A stretch of 64,000 nt of DNA from Leptolyngbya sp. NIES-3755 (GTDB lineage: Bacteria; Cyanobacteriota; Cyanobacteriia; Leptolyngbyales; Leptolyngbyaceae), in the NCBI GenBank assembly GCA_001548435.1, contig AP017309.1, forward strand, positions 62,001 to 126,000, given 5' to 3'. The notes below the pieces were generated by a model. That model worked only from the letters and a program-made list of their open reading frames with translations. It had not been told where the DNA came from and searched no databases. Below are positions 34,038 through 43,140 of this stretch, one piece after another (positions within the stretch are counted from its first letter, which is position 1; every line of letters begins with the position of its first letter). The translations under genes and the position numbers were made by a program.

Positions 34038-36551
34038 ATGGATCGATTTTTTGGAGTTCTAGTCGTTACATCAAGTTTGATGGTTACGGCTCCGGTTTGG
34101 GCAGAAGACACTGCAACCGTTCGAGGCATTCGAGAAATTCCGCGATCGGCAACAACGATCAAAGACTTTCTGGGGCAGGTTCCTGCTGCTCCGATTCAAA
34201 TTACTGGCGTTCGACTGAATCGGACAGACGCTGGAACCGAAGTAGTTTTAGAAACAGCGACAGGTGCCCCACTGCAAGCGGCAACCGAAGAAGATGGAAA
34301 AACGCTGATTGCTGAACTTGACAATGCAGTGTTGGCACTTCCAGATGGACGCTCATTTTCGGCTGATAACCCGATCGCCGGAATTGTCAGCATCACGGTG
34401 ACGCAGCAACCTGGAAATCGAGTTGAAGTCAGAGTGACAGGCGATCGAGCGGTTCCAATTGTCAGCGTCAGACCTGGCTCGAATGGATTAGTATTAGCCG
34501 TCAATGCTGCTAATGCAGAGGACGAAGAAGAAATTACGGTGACGGGTCAGCAACCTTCACCCTACCGTGCCCCCAGAGCCTCGACCGCAACGCGAACCGA
34601 TACGCCCCTAAGAGATATTCCCCAATCGATTCAGGTGGTTCCTCAGCAAGTGTTGCAAGACCAGAAAGTGTTTCGGCTGAATGATGCCTTGCGGAATGTT
34701 AGCGGTGTCTTTAACGGCAATCCGTTTGGAGGAACGCTTGATAGCTTCAACATTCGAGGATTCAACGACGCTACGACTCTCAGAGATGGAATCAGAGATA
34801 GCATTGCGGAGAATGGACTAACGTTACGAGACTTCGCCAACGTTGAGCAGATTGAAGTTCTAAAAGGACCTGCTTCGGTTCTCTATGGCAATGTTGAACC
34901 AGGCGGTGTGATTAATGTAGTAACTAAGCAGCCATTGGCAACGCCTTTTTATGGTGCAGATTTGTCGATCGGTAGCTACAACTTTTATCGCCCCAGCTTT
35001 GATTTTTCTGGACCGTTAACTTCTGATCGAGCCGTGCGATATCGGTTGAATGTTGCCTATGAAAATGCTGGCAGCTTCCGTGATTTTGTTAATAGTGAGC
35101 GCGTCTTTGCGGCTCCGGTGCTGAGTTGGAAGATTGGCGATCGCACCGATTTATCGATTAATTCCAGCTACCTCTACGATCGCCGCACCTTCGATCGTGG
35201 CATCGTTGCGTTTGGATCAGGAGTTGCCGATATTCCTACTAATCGGTTTCTCGGAGAGCGTGGGGATTTTCGAGATGTCAATCAGTTCAGCATTGGCTAC
35301 CGCTTAGAACATCGGTTTAATGAGAATCTCAAAATTCGCAACGCATTTAGGTTCTTGGATACCAATGAAGTTGTGAAAAGTGCAACGGCGATCGCGCTCG
35401 ATGAAACGACCGGAGAATTATCGCGGGCTTATTTCGACAATGCGAATCAGTACAAAATCTTTTTGATGCAAACGGATTTGATCAGTAACTTCAAAACTGG
35501 ATCAGTCAATCACCAGCTATTGTTTGGGTTTGATTTACAGCGCAACACGCTCGAAGGATTTTTTGCCACGCCGCCCGATGCTTTTGATGCTACGTTTGTC
35601 GATCGCTTCACGCCCAACATCAATATTTTCAATCCGATTTACAATACCCGTCCTCGCCCTGGTCGTTCAGAACTTGTGTTGCTCAGAGATGATGCCACCA
35701 TAACCGATGGACTCGGAATTTTTCTGCAAGATCAAATTGCGCTGACTGACAATTTCAAGCTTTTAGTCGGAGGGCGATTCGACACAGTAAGCCAACGCTT
35801 GAACGATAAACTAACGGATACTGAGACCAGTCAATCCAGCCAAGCATTTAGCCCACGCATCGGTTTAGTTTATCAACCGATTCAACCGATTTCGCTTTTC
35901 GCCAGCTACAGTCGATCGTTTGTTCCGAACAGTGGCATTCAAGCAGATGGTTCATTGCTCGATCCCACACGCGGCACTCAGTATGAAGTGGGCATTCGCG
36001 CCGAACTAAATCAGCAATTTAGCGCAACACTGGCAGCTTATCAAATCACCAAAACCAATGTTTCGACCATTGATCCTGACAATCAAGCCTTTAGTTTGGC
36101 GATCGGGGAGCAGCGCAGCCGTGGAATTGAGTTGGATGTTTCAGGAACAATCCTACCGGGCTGGAATGTGATTGCCTCCTACAGCTATACCAATGCGGAG
36201 ATCACTGCAAGCAATGATCTCGCAGTTGGCAATAAAATCACCAATGTTCCGCGTCATAAAGCGAGTTTGTGGACAACGTATGAACTGCAATCTGGATTGA
36301 AAGGCTTAGGGTTTGGATTCGGCTTGTTTTATGTGAGCGATCGACCCGGTGATTTAGACAATAGCTTTGAGTTACCCAGCTATCTCCGTACCGACGCGGC
36401 AATTTATTACCGCCAAAACAACTGGAGAGCAGGAATCAACTTCCAGAATTTATTCAACACTCGTTATTTTGAAACCAGCGAAATTGGTAGAACAACTGTG
36501 ACTCCAGGTGCCCCCTTTACGGTGGTTGGATCATTGTCGTTTACGTTTTAA
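34038..36551 (+). CDS. TonB-dependent siderophore receptor with AMIN domain
   Basis: 837 aa from the ATG at 34038 (GGAG 5 nt upstream; a TTG 10 codons earlier is less likely). The order is: signal peptide (ending PVWAEDTA), AMIN domain (about 50-165), plug domain beginning TDTPLRDIPQSIQVVPQQVL and containing VLKGPASVLYGNVEPGG, then a beta-barrel closing with VVGSLSFTF. AMIN fused to a TonB receptor is typical of cyanobacteria. It imports ferric siderophores across the outer membrane with TonB energy. Flanked by a PchR-like regulator and a PepSY protein, it forms an iron-acquisition unit. The substrate siderophore is unknown. Confidence 0.94.
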   Translation: MDRFFGVLVVTSSLMVTAPVWAEDTATVRGIREIPRSATTIKDFLGQVPAAPIQITGVRLNRTDAGTEVVLETATGAPLQAATEEDGKTLIAELDNAVLALPDGRSFSADNPIAGIVSITVTQQPGNRVEVRVTGDRAVPIVSVRPGSNGLVLAVNAANAEDEEEITVTGQQPSPYRAPRASTATRTDTPLRDIPQSIQVVPQQVLQDQKVFRLNDALRNVSGVFNGNPFGGTLDSFNIRGFNDATTLRDGIRDSIAENGLTLRDFANVEQIEVLKGPASVLYGNVEPGGVINVVTKQPLATPFYGADLSIGSYNFYRPSFDFSGPLTSDRAVRYRLNVAYENAGSFRDFVNSERVFAAPVLSWKIGDRTDLSINSSYLYDRRTFDRGIVAFGSGVADIPTNRFLGERGDFRDVNQFSIGYRLEHRFNENLKIRNAFRFLDTNEVVKSATAIALDETTGELSRAYFDNANQYKIFLMQTDLISNFKTGSVNHQLLFGFDLQRNTLEGFFATPPDAFDATFVDRFTPNINIFNPIYNTRPRPGRSELVLLRDDATITDGLGIFLQDQIALTDNFKLLVGGRFDTVSQRLNDKLTDTETSQSSQAFSPRIGLVYQPIQPISLFASYSRSFVPNSGIQADGSLLDPTRGTQYEVGIRAELNQQFSATLAAYQITKTNVSTIDPDNQAFSLAIGEQRSRGIELDVSGTILPGWNVIASYSYTNAEITASNDLAVGNKITNVPRHKASLWTTYELQSGLKGLGFGFGLFYVSDRPGDLDNSFELPSYLRTDAAIYYRQNNWRAGINFQNLFNTRYFETSEIGRTTVTPGAPFTVVGSLSFTF

Positions 36552-36575
36552 TTCTACGCTTAGGAAGCAGTCTCA

Positions 36576-37697
36576 ATGAAGCCGTTCAGATTCCGAAATT
36601 TAATGTTCACCCTGCATCGCTATGTTGGATTAGCGGTGGGACTGATTTTAGTGGTGATTGGTTTAACGGGTAGCATACTGGTGTTTAAGCCTGAGATCGA
36701 TCGCGCTTTGATTCATGCCCAGTTCGGCAAGATTATTCCGCAGCCGCAGTTCGTGTCGATCGAGGCTGTTGTAGATGCAGTTCGAGCAGCCAAGCCCAAC
36801 TGGAGAATCAGCGGGATTGATTTAGCCCTCATGCCTGATGATGCGATTCGGGTTGCTTTGGAAGCGCCAAACCAGGCATCGCGAGAAGTGCTGGTGAATC
36901 CCTATACGGGTCAAATTCTGGGAGAGCGAATCCACGATCGCACCTTCATGGTCTTGATAGAAGCGTTTCACTATACTCTGGCAGCAGGAGAGACAGGCGT
37001 TGCGATCGCAGGAATTGCTGCATTGTTGCTCTTTATTCTGAGCATTACCGGAATTTTCCTGTGGTCGGGCTGGCGCAAACTAATTTCAGGCTTCAAGATC
37101 AAATGGAACGGACACATCAAGCGGGTTAACTTCGATATTCACAAAGTTGCCGGAATATTCACTGCAATCTTTCTTGCCCTAACCGGATTCACAGGCTTCG
37201 CGTGGAATTTCTATCCACAAATCGATCCCCTGATCTACGCGATCACGTTTACCCCCAAACCGATCGCGCCAGTTTCTAAAGTTGTTCCGGGCAAATCGAC
37301 TGTATCTTTAGCGGAAATCTTAGAACGTGCGGATGCTGCCCTGCCGAAAGCCAAACTGACTTACATCAATTTACCTGCTTCCCCGGAGGGCGTATTTCAA
37401 GTCAATAAACAGGTTCCCGGAGAACACGATCCCTATCGAAGCCGAGTGTATCTCGATCGCTACACAGGCGAAGTTCTACAGCTTCGGGACTCGCGATCGC
37501 TCTTGCTTGGCGATCAGGTTTTAGATTCATTCACGCCGCTCCATTTCGGTACGTTTGGCGGACTACCGACTCGAATTCTTTATGTAGTGGTTGGCTTGGC
37601 TCCTGCAATTTTGATGGTGACTGGCTTCATCATGTGGTGGTATCGAAAGCGTCCGCAAACAAAACGAGTAGCATTCCACAACTCACCTAGAATCTAA
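36576..37697 (+). CDS. PepSY-domain membrane protein (PiuB-like)
   Basis: 373 aa with four membrane helices: LHRYVGLAVGLILVVIGLTG (about 12-31), AIAGIAALLLFILSITGIFL, AGIFTAIFLALTGFTGFAWN and VVGLAPAILMVTGFIMWWY. Periplasmic PepSY-like stretches lie between them. COG3182 proteins follow siderophore receptors and are thought to reduce or release iron from siderophores in the periplasm; conserved His residues (HRYVGL, EAFHYTL, DIHKVAG, LHFGTF) could hold heme. It starts 24 bp after the TonB receptor, so it is co-transcribed. Confidence 0.9.
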   Translation: MKPFRFRNLMFTLHRYVGLAVGLILVVIGLTGSILVFKPEIDRALIHAQFGKIIPQPQFVSIEAVVDAVRAAKPNWRISGIDLALMPDDAIRVALEAPNQASREVLVNPYTGQILGERIHDRTFMVLIEAFHYTLAAGETGVAIAGIAALLLFILSITGIFLWSGWRKLISGFKIKWNGHIKRVNFDIHKVAGIFTAIFLALTGFTGFAWNFYPQIDPLIYAITFTPKPIAPVSKVVPGKSTVSLAEILERADAALPKAKLTYINLPASPEGVFQVNKQVPGEHDPYRSRVYLDRYTGEVLQLRDSRSLLLGDQVLDSFTPLHFGTFGGLPTRILYVVVGLAPAILMVTGFIMWWYRKRPQTKRVAFHNSPRI

Positions 37698-37714
37698 AGG
37701 AGCTAAGTGCATGA

Positions 37715-38521
37715 TCACTCATTCATTGTGCGATACGTTACCACTGCCGAAGGTGACACTCGGTTGAGATAGCGAAAGATCCAGTACTTTCCGATCGCGT
37801 CGAGAGTAACTGGAAACGTCGCAATGAATAGCCCAACAAACTGCTTATTTTCAGCCAAGCCATAGTGATATAGAATGCCATTTAGAATTACATCCCAACC
37901 ATAAGAAGAATGGAAACCTACAAAAATATTAGTTACTAAAATAATCAAAAACGCTTTTGCAGAATCGCTTAAACCAGCAGACAACTGACTTAGAAATTGC
38001 ATCAAGATTTTAATCTGAGATTGACCTTTCAGAATAAGGATCAAAAACGCAACTAAAGCTAGAAAATCTGCTACTACATTTTTAACAACCTGCGTGTTTC
38101 CTTCACGGTATTCTTCTGCTAAATCAACTGCTTTATTTTGCAGCTTTGCTTCCATTATTGACGCAGAATTTTCTAAATTACCTTGCAATAAGAGTTCAAA
38201 GCGAAGACGACTTTTATAAGTTTGAAGCTCCTTGAGAATTCGCTCTTCTTGAAAGCCTTCAAGAAGAACTTCTGCTGGTCGCTGATTCTCGAATTGTTGA
38301 ATCAGTGGTTCAACAATTATTACTTTAGTCGTTTGATTTATCAGTAACGGAATTAGCAACAAAAGCAGGCTGTAGCGGAGAGCAGAAATTGTTTGATTTC
38401 GAGATAATTGAAATTCAGCTACAACTTCTGATTCTGAATTGAAGCCAAACCGTTGTTGTAGCCTCTTCCAAAACCTCTGCCTTTTTTGCTTCTGGGAAAT
38501 TGATTGTGATTGCTTGATCAC
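37715..38521 (-). CDS. CemA/PcxA-family proton extrusion protein
   Basis: 268 aa with about four membrane helices (SLLLLLIPLLINQTTKVIIV, VVADFLALVAFLILIL, AKAFLIILVTNIFVGFHSSY, FVGLFIATFPVTLDAIGKYW). The C-terminal motif IFRYLNRVSPSAVVTYRTMN is diagnostic of CemA/PcxA. Cyanobacterial PcxA takes part in light-induced Na+-dependent proton extrusion. At 268 aa this is shorter than classical PcxA and closer to chloroplast CemA or the PxcL-type paralogue. It is convergent with the PepSY gene, only 17 bp away, and not obviously linked to the metal genes. Confidence 0.9.
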   Translation of the reverse strand: MIKQSQSISQKQKRQRFWKRLQQRFGFNSESEVVAEFQLSRNQTISALRYSLLLLLIPLLINQTTKVIIVEPLIQQFENQRPAEVLLEGFQEERILKELQTYKSRLRFELLLQGNLENSASIMEAKLQNKAVDLAEEYREGNTQVVKNVVADFLALVAFLILILKGQSQIKILMQFLSQLSAGLSDSAKAFLIILVTNIFVGFHSSYGWDVILNGILYHYGLAENKQFVGLFIATFPVTLDAIGKYWIFRYLNRVSPSAVVTYRTMNE

Positions 38522-38625
38522 CTGTCGCTAACCATTTTCAAGAGTTTTGAAGTTGAGATAAGTCTTTCTTGCTCAGAAAAAATTGCGCGATTGCAAGAAT
38601 CGATGCGATCGCAACTTCATCCTAT

Positions 38626-39546
38626 CTACTGGACATCAAGCCAAAAATCAGATACCACAATCTTGCCGTTGCGATTGAACTGTCCCCACAGTTTGTACTT
38701 TCCAGGCTGTGGGAACTTTGCCATGAATTCGACTCGTCCCGCAGGTGTTCCTTTCATCGCATGAGCATGAACATAGTCCGCTTTCGTCAAGTCTTCAGAT
38801 TGCCGTAGCACCACTAAATGTCCTTGTTCACCGAGATATGGTTTCAGGTCTTGAATTGGCTTTCCAGAGGTATCTTTGAGATCGAACGCGATCGTCACTT
38901 CCTGTCCAGCTTTAACCGTTGGAGCCGAGAGCGATAGATCTACTTTCGTCGCATCGATCGTTTTACTGCGCTGTAGATCAATAGCTGGCGTTGCAGGCGG
39001 AGTTCCAGGCACTTGAACCTTCAGGAGTGAAACAGCTTCTGCCTTGCCAGCAGGTTTATAGTCACTAATTAAAGTATAAGTTCCCGCTTGCGGTAAGGCT
39101 GTTTCCACTTCAAACTGTCCATTATCCTTGTAGGTTGGATGCAGATGCTGAAAAACCTGTAAATCGTTGCTGACAACGATTAAGTGCATTAGCTTTTCTT
39201 GAAACGGATCAAACTTCGAGATTGCTTTGCCTTGAGCATCTTGAATCGCGATCGTCAATTTTTTCGGTTGATTGACAATTAAGTTTCCATCGGTTTCTAG
39301 TGCTGCTTGAGTTGTCACCGTGCTTTCTACGGAACTATGCCCATTGCGATTGTCCCCATGAGACATTCCTGGCATCATTGAATGATCTATTCCATTCATT
39401 TGAGTATGAGAGGAATGTTCACTCTCTGCAATTGCAGGCTGATTTCTCGGATTACGCGCTACTGCAATTGTAACAACCGTTGCAATAGACATGAAACCAA
39501 TCATGCCATAACGACGCATTTTCTGACTCATCGATCGCTTACTCAT
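38626..39546 (-). CDS. Exported His/Met-rich protein with two Ig-like (YtkA-like) repeats
   Basis: 306 aa. An N-terminal membrane anchor or signal (GMIGFMSIATVVTIAVA) is followed by a His/Met-rich linker (HSSHTQMNGIDHSMMPGMSH). Two Ig-like repeats come next: the first contains LMHLIVVSNDLQVFQHLHPT and the second HLVVLRQSEDLTKADYVHAH then AM. Both repeats present His clusters on similar loops (HLHP, HAHAM), so a periplasmic copper-binding function is plausible. A CopR-type box lies about 93 bp upstream (39639-39655). The family is related to FixH/YtkA proteins; the exact function is not known. Confidence 0.8.
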   Translation of the reverse strand: MSKRSMSQKMRRYGMIGFMSIATVVTIAVARNPRNQPAIAESEHSSHTQMNGIDHSMMPGMSHGDNRNGHSSVESTVTTQAALETDGNLIVNQPKKLTIAIQDAQGKAISKFDPFQEKLMHLIVVSNDLQVFQHLHPTYKDNGQFEVETALPQAGTYTLISDYKPAGKAEAVSLLKVQVPGTPPATPAIDLQRSKTIDATKVDLSLSAPTVKAGQEVTIAFDLKDTSGKPIQDLKPYLGEQGHLVVLRQSEDLTKADYVHAHAMKGTPAGRVEFMAKFPQPGKYKLWGQFNRNGKIVVSDFWLDVQ

Positions 39547-39638
39547 AACAACACCACTAATCTATAGATGAGGGTGGACAAAGCCACCCCTTGCAGATCG
39601 TGTGTGAGACGAACTACTTTTTAGACTAAAGGGTAAAA

Positions 39639-39655
39639 CTGAAATCAGGATGAAA
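39639..39655 (-). promoter_or_regulatory. CopR-type box (one mismatch)
   Basis: CTGAAA-TCAGG-ATGAAA on the plus strand, i.e. TTTCAT-CCTGA-TTTCAG toward the His/Met-rich protein gene, ending 93 bp before its start. The second hexamer differs by one base from the other boxes. Confidence 0.65.
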
Positions 39656-39701
39656 TTTCTCTAAATTCAGGACAAAAATTGCACTGTACTGTATCTAAAG
39701 C

Positions 39702-39730
39702 AAAAAAACGGGGCAAATGATATGCCCCGC
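39702..39730 (-). terminator. Rho-independent terminator of the porin gene
   Basis: Minus-strand stem GCGGGGCA / TGCCCCG (39723-39730 with 39709-39715), 7-nt loop, followed by seven T residues (39702-39708). It lies about 75 bp past the porin stop codon. Confidence 0.85.
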
Positions 39731-39805
39731 TACAGATGGTGTAAATACAAAGGTGATCAATCTCTCCCAACGTTCATCAAACTGATTCCCGTCTAGAGAG
39801 CCAAC

Positions 39806-41473
39806 TTAAAACCTAAATGTGGTTCGGATCGTGCCGACGTAAATGGTGTCGTTACTGGCATTATGCTCTGGGTTCGTAATCACAATTACGCCAGGAGTGA
39901 CAGAGATTTTGTCACTTAACGCAAGGCGGTAAAAGGCTTCTAAATGCAATGATGTATCGAAATCTTCACGCGCTGCGATGTCGTTGCGGATCACTTTGGG
40001 TTGTTGACCAATCACTAAACCTGCTAAATTGCCTTTCCTTCCCAAATCTGGTAGAGATAGGGTTGCTGCCCAGTTAAAGATAGTTGCATCACTTCCTCTT
40101 GGGGCTAGAGCAGAAGAAGACTCTGCATTTGCTAGAACCCAGCCTACCTCACCCCCTAGAATCAGTCTAGGGCTTAAACGATAGCTGACCTCTGCGCCAA
40201 ACGAGTTCGCAGAAGCTGCAACACCGCTACCGAATGGGGCATTTGCGAAAGTGCTTCCAACTCCTACGTTGAGGCGGTTGTAAGAATTGACATAAAGTAA
40301 ATTGATGCCCAGAGCCTCAGTGGGGCGTAGAGTGAGTTGAGCGATCGCACCATATGAACCCCCAAATAGTCCACGGCTGGCACTTGGATCACTGGCATCA
40401 CCCGCTAGATACGCTAATGATAGTGATGCTGACCTGCTAAAACTGTAGGTCAAACCTGCGCCTGCTCCTACTGCCTGCCGATAAATTGGATTGAAGCGCC
40501 CGAACCGAGAAATAGCACCTGTTCCTGTACTTTCAAAGGCTCGATTCAGTGGAAAAATCAGATCAACTGCCGATTCAAGTCCAGTTGTCCCCACGTATGC
40601 GGTCAAGTTTTCACTCGCTGGGAAGCGGTAGTAAAGTTTATCAACGCCTAGTTGATTATTGACACCAGATTCATAGCTTAACCGAGCCATATTAGTGCCT
40701 GTGACACCAGCAAGGTTAGGAGTATTTCCCGCGTTCAAACGAGTGAACAGCAAATCCCGACCATTGAAGCTAGTGTTTAAGGATAAGCGAACTCGATTCA
40801 CAAGCATAGTATTTGCGTTCAGGTTAGGATTATCAGTGCTGCTGAGGGTGTTATCAGCGGCTCTATCTCCAAACACATCTGCCAAAGCGAAAATTGCTTC
40901 TCCAGCTAGCTTAGTCGTTGTGGAAAACTGCTGTTTCTCTAAAGTAGTGGTCCGTGCTTCCAGCGCATCGACGCGCCCCCTCAATGTCGCAAGTTCAGCC
41001 GCAAATTCTTCTTGTAGCTTCTGTAAGGTTGCCAAGTCCTCTTTCTTGACCAAATCAGCCGTAGCCGCAGCAATGAGTTCATTGACGCGATCGAGACAAG
41101 CGTTCAACCCTGCCGCAAACTCATAGCGCGTTAAGGCACGATTTCCACGATAGGTTTTATCGGGGTACCCTGCGATACAGCCATATCGTTCAACGAGAGA
41201 TTGCAAGGCTTGGAATGCCCAATCTGTCGGACGAACATCAGAAAGCTGAGACACCGAAGTAACTTGGCTAAGGGAATCGTCAGCTATTTTTTCGGAGGAT
41301 TGAGAAACAGTTGTGAGCGAGTCGATAGAGTTTTCCACGATCGCATCCGACTTGTTCGCCCCTAGTTGAGTAGAAGAGACTTCAGCAGCGAAGGAACCAC
41401 TGGAAAGTAATAGCGATGCACTAAAAACAAGCGATCCAACTCCCGTTGAACCGATAAAAGACTTCCGTATCAT
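39806..41473 (-). CDS. SLH-domain porin, cyanobacterial iron-uptake porin family
   Basis: 555 aa. A signal peptide is followed by VTSVSQLSDVRPTDWAFQAL and an S-layer-homology domain (residues about 75-130, RYGCIAGYPDKTYRGN). Next come a coiled coil (TLQKLQEEFAAELATLRGRV then DALE) and an OprB-like beta-barrel ending IYVGTIRTTFRF. This is the standard plan of cyanobacterial outer-membrane porins, some of which import inorganic iron. Its N-terminal part is nearly the same as that of the porin at 59610-61340. Two perfect CopR-type boxes lie upstream, so copper control is likely. A terminator follows at 39702-39730. Confidence 0.92.
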   Translation of the reverse strand: MIRKSFIGSTGVGSLVFSASLLLSSGSFAAEVSSTQLGANKSDAIVENSIDSLTTVSQSSEKIADDSLSQVTSVSQLSDVRPTDWAFQALQSLVERYGCIAGYPDKTYRGNRALTRYEFAAGLNACLDRVNELIAAATADLVKKEDLATLQKLQEEFAAELATLRGRVDALEARTTTLEKQQFSTTTKLAGEAIFALADVFGDRAADNTLSSTDNPNLNANTMLVNRVRLSLNTSFNGRDLLFTRLNAGNTPNLAGVTGTNMARLSYESGVNNQLGVDKLYYRFPASENLTAYVGTTGLESAVDLIFPLNRAFESTGTGAISRFGRFNPIYRQAVGAGAGLTYSFSRSASLSLAYLAGDASDPSASRGLFGGSYGAIAQLTLRPTEALGINLLYVNSYNRLNVGVGSTFANAPFGSGVAASANSFGAEVSYRLSPRLILGGEVGWVLANAESSSALAPRGSDATIFNWAATLSLPDLGRKGNLAGLVIGQQPKVIRNDIAAREDFDTSLHLEAFYRLALSDKISVTPGVIVITNPEHNASNDTIYVGTIRTTFRF

Positions 41474-41563
41474 TCTGCCTCACACAAATCTGATAAACAT
41501 AATTCAATGGATTGAGCGGTAATCAATACAACTCCAATTCACTTATCAGTGTTGCAAGGAATT

Positions 41564-41580
41564 ATGAAATCAGGATGAAA
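41564..41580 (-). promoter_or_regulatory. CopR-type box 1 upstream of the porin
   Basis: Perfect ATGAAA-TCAGG-ATGAAA on the plus strand (TTTCAT-CCTGA-TTTCAT toward the porin), about 90 bp upstream of its start. A third ATGAAA follows at 41582. Confidence 0.75.
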
Positions 41581-41636
41581 TATGAAATTCTATTCATTAA
41601 CTTATTTAATGCAACCGAGATCAACATCAGAAACGA

Positions 41637-41653
41637 ATGAAATTAGGATGAAA
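41637..41653 (-). promoter_or_regulatory. CopR-type box 2 upstream of the porin
   Basis: Perfect ATGAAA-TTAGG-ATGAAA, 73 bp from box 1 and about 50 bp past the end of the C39-like protease gene. It may act with box 1 on the porin promoter. Confidence 0.7.
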
Positions 41654-41705
41654 CTTTCTAAAATACAAAAAGTGAAGTTACATAGCTTGTGACACATTGA
41701 AGCAG

Positions 41706-42521
41706 CTATGCTTTTGTAATTCGGTGCAGCCACAAGTAGTTCTCACCTTCAGGCGAACACTTTGCTTTAATCAGTTCGTTTGAGTAATGTAAATTCTCAC
41801 CTGTAAAATCATTGCGATATCCAGACTCGAACCACTCTCCGAATGGATCATTTACAAAAAATCCGCGATCGTCATAGCCCCTAACGACCATGATATGACC
41901 GAAGCTTGTAAAATAACCGTGGATAATGCAAGCATAGCCTTCTGCGATCGCTTTGCGAATCTCCCACAAACCTGCGCGTGTCGTAAAATCTACATTCAGC
42001 CCATAAGCCTGACCCATTTGTGCCAAGTCATAAGGGTCCCAGCGAGATAAACCTTTACTTTCTAGAAACCGATAAAGCTCATCTTCAAGTTGCACCGCAT
42101 TCGTGCGTTGTGGAATTTTGAAATAATCCATCACCATTGCATAAGAGGTGACGTTGCAGGCTCCTCTAGGATTTAAAGCATTGTCCAATTGACTTTTATA
42201 CGGAATGCTCAACGCTTTTGTCTTCGGCAGTCGGTAGAAGATTGAAGGCAGCTTTATTTTGGGCGGTTCAGGTTGCGTCGTCTGTCCTTGGCTATCGATC
42301 AGTTGAACATGAGGTTGATAAACATACCAAGTGTTTCGCGGTGGGTCGCCTAAGAACTCATTGAATAGGGCAATTTTGAGATGATTTTTACCGATCGCTT
42401 TCCAAGAATGAATCTCAAACACACGCCCAGCGTCAACGTTCACTTTGTCTTGAGGCTGTAGCTTCGATGAATCCAGCGTAGATTGCTTGAAAAAAGTGGT
42501 TTGACTGACTTTTAGTTTCAT
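41706..42521 (-). CDS. C39-like cysteine peptidase
   Basis: 271 aa. The N-terminal ~85 residues form a beta-rich SH3-like part (NVDAGRVFEIHSWKAIGKNH). The peptidase-C39-type domain follows: SIPYKSQLDN, the nucleophile in RGACNVTSYAMVM, the His in TSFGHIMVVRGYD, and FVNDPFGEW. No signal peptide is seen, so it is cytoplasmic or exported by another route. The substrate is unknown; bacteriocin-type leader cleavage is unlikely without an ABC transporter. It is monocistronic between the porin and the lipoprotein/RND operon, and its link to metal resistance is unclear. Confidence 0.82.
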   Translation of the reverse strand: MKLKVSQTTFFKQSTLDSSKLQPQDKVNVDAGRVFEIHSWKAIGKNHLKIALFNEFLGDPPRNTWYVYQPHVQLIDSQGQTTQPEPPKIKLPSIFYRLPKTKALSIPYKSQLDNALNPRGACNVTSYAMVMDYFKIPQRTNAVQLEDELYRFLESKGLSRWDPYDLAQMGQAYGLNVDFTTRAGLWEIRKAIAEGYACIIHGYFTSFGHIMVVRGYDDRGFFVNDPFGEWFESGYRNDFTGENLHYSNELIKAKCSPEGENYLWLHRITKA

Positions 42522-42550
42522 AGATCATCCTCGATGCGCCTGATGTTGGG

Positions 42551-42598
42551 CTAAAAAGACCTGCAAAGTTAGCACCCTGATGACAGTGCTAACTTTGC
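42551..42598 (-). terminator. Rho-independent terminator of the RND/lipoprotein operon
   Basis: A perfect 13-bp stem GCAAAGTTAGCAC / GTGCTAACTTTGC (42563-42575 and 42586-42598) with a 10-nt loop. On the minus strand it is followed by AGGTCTTTTT. It lies 32 bp past the stop at 42630. Confidence 0.85.
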
Positions 42599-42629
42599 GA
42601 TCGCTTCAGAAATGAATAGCTTGAGTGTT

Positions 42630-43121
42630 CTACTGCTTGAAGGTGTATCGAGCGTTCACTTTTTCCCCACCGATGTCAGACTGAACTGCCACTTTATACT
42701 CTCCTGCCGCTGCACTGGGCAACTTAGCCGTGTAGTGTTTTTCAGCAGCATCGTAAGTCATATCTACCGATTTCTGGCTGCCGTCCGGAAGTTGCACTTG
42801 TGCAGTCACTTTTGCATTTGGAATTGCCTCATGATTGTCTCCTTTTTGCAAGAGCAAATCTAAGTGAGTTTCGTTCCCTTCTTTCGCAGGCATCAACTCC
42901 AAGTGATATGGACCTGACTCAACAGCCATACCACCTCCTGATTTACGTTGAGACTCATCATTAGCAGGGGCGGCAGCAGTCGATGGACTCGCGGCGGGAC
43001 TATTACTTGCGGCTGAATTGTTGGCTGGCGCACTCGCTTGGTTTCCGCTACCACTGCACGCTCCGAGAAAGAGTAGACCAGCAGCACTCGTTGCCAGCAA
43101 AAGGGGTTTGAACAGTTTCAT
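42630..43121 (-). CDS. FixH/YtkA-like lipoprotein
   Basis: 163 aa. The lipoprotein signal ends LLFLGAC (lipobox LGAC), then an Ala/Ser/Pro-rich linker. One Ig-like domain runs from ESGPYHLELMPAKEGNETHL to YKVAVQSDIGGEKVNARYTF. It is similar in plan to the lipoprotein at 28787-29302. It follows the HME-type RND pump by 19 bp and ends at a strong terminator. A role as periplasmic metal-binding partner of the pump is inferred from position; no adaptor gene lies in this operon. Confidence 0.82.
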   Translation of the reverse strand: MKLFKPLLLATSAAGLLFLGACSGSGNQASAPANNSAASNSPAASPSTAAAPANDESQRKSGGGMAVESGPYHLELMPAKEGNETHLDLLLQKGDNHEAIPNAKVTAQVQLPDGSQKSVDMTYDAAEKHYTAKLPSAAAGEYKVAVQSDIGGEKVNARYTFKQ

Positions 43122-43140
43122 TTTTGTCTCCTGAATTGAT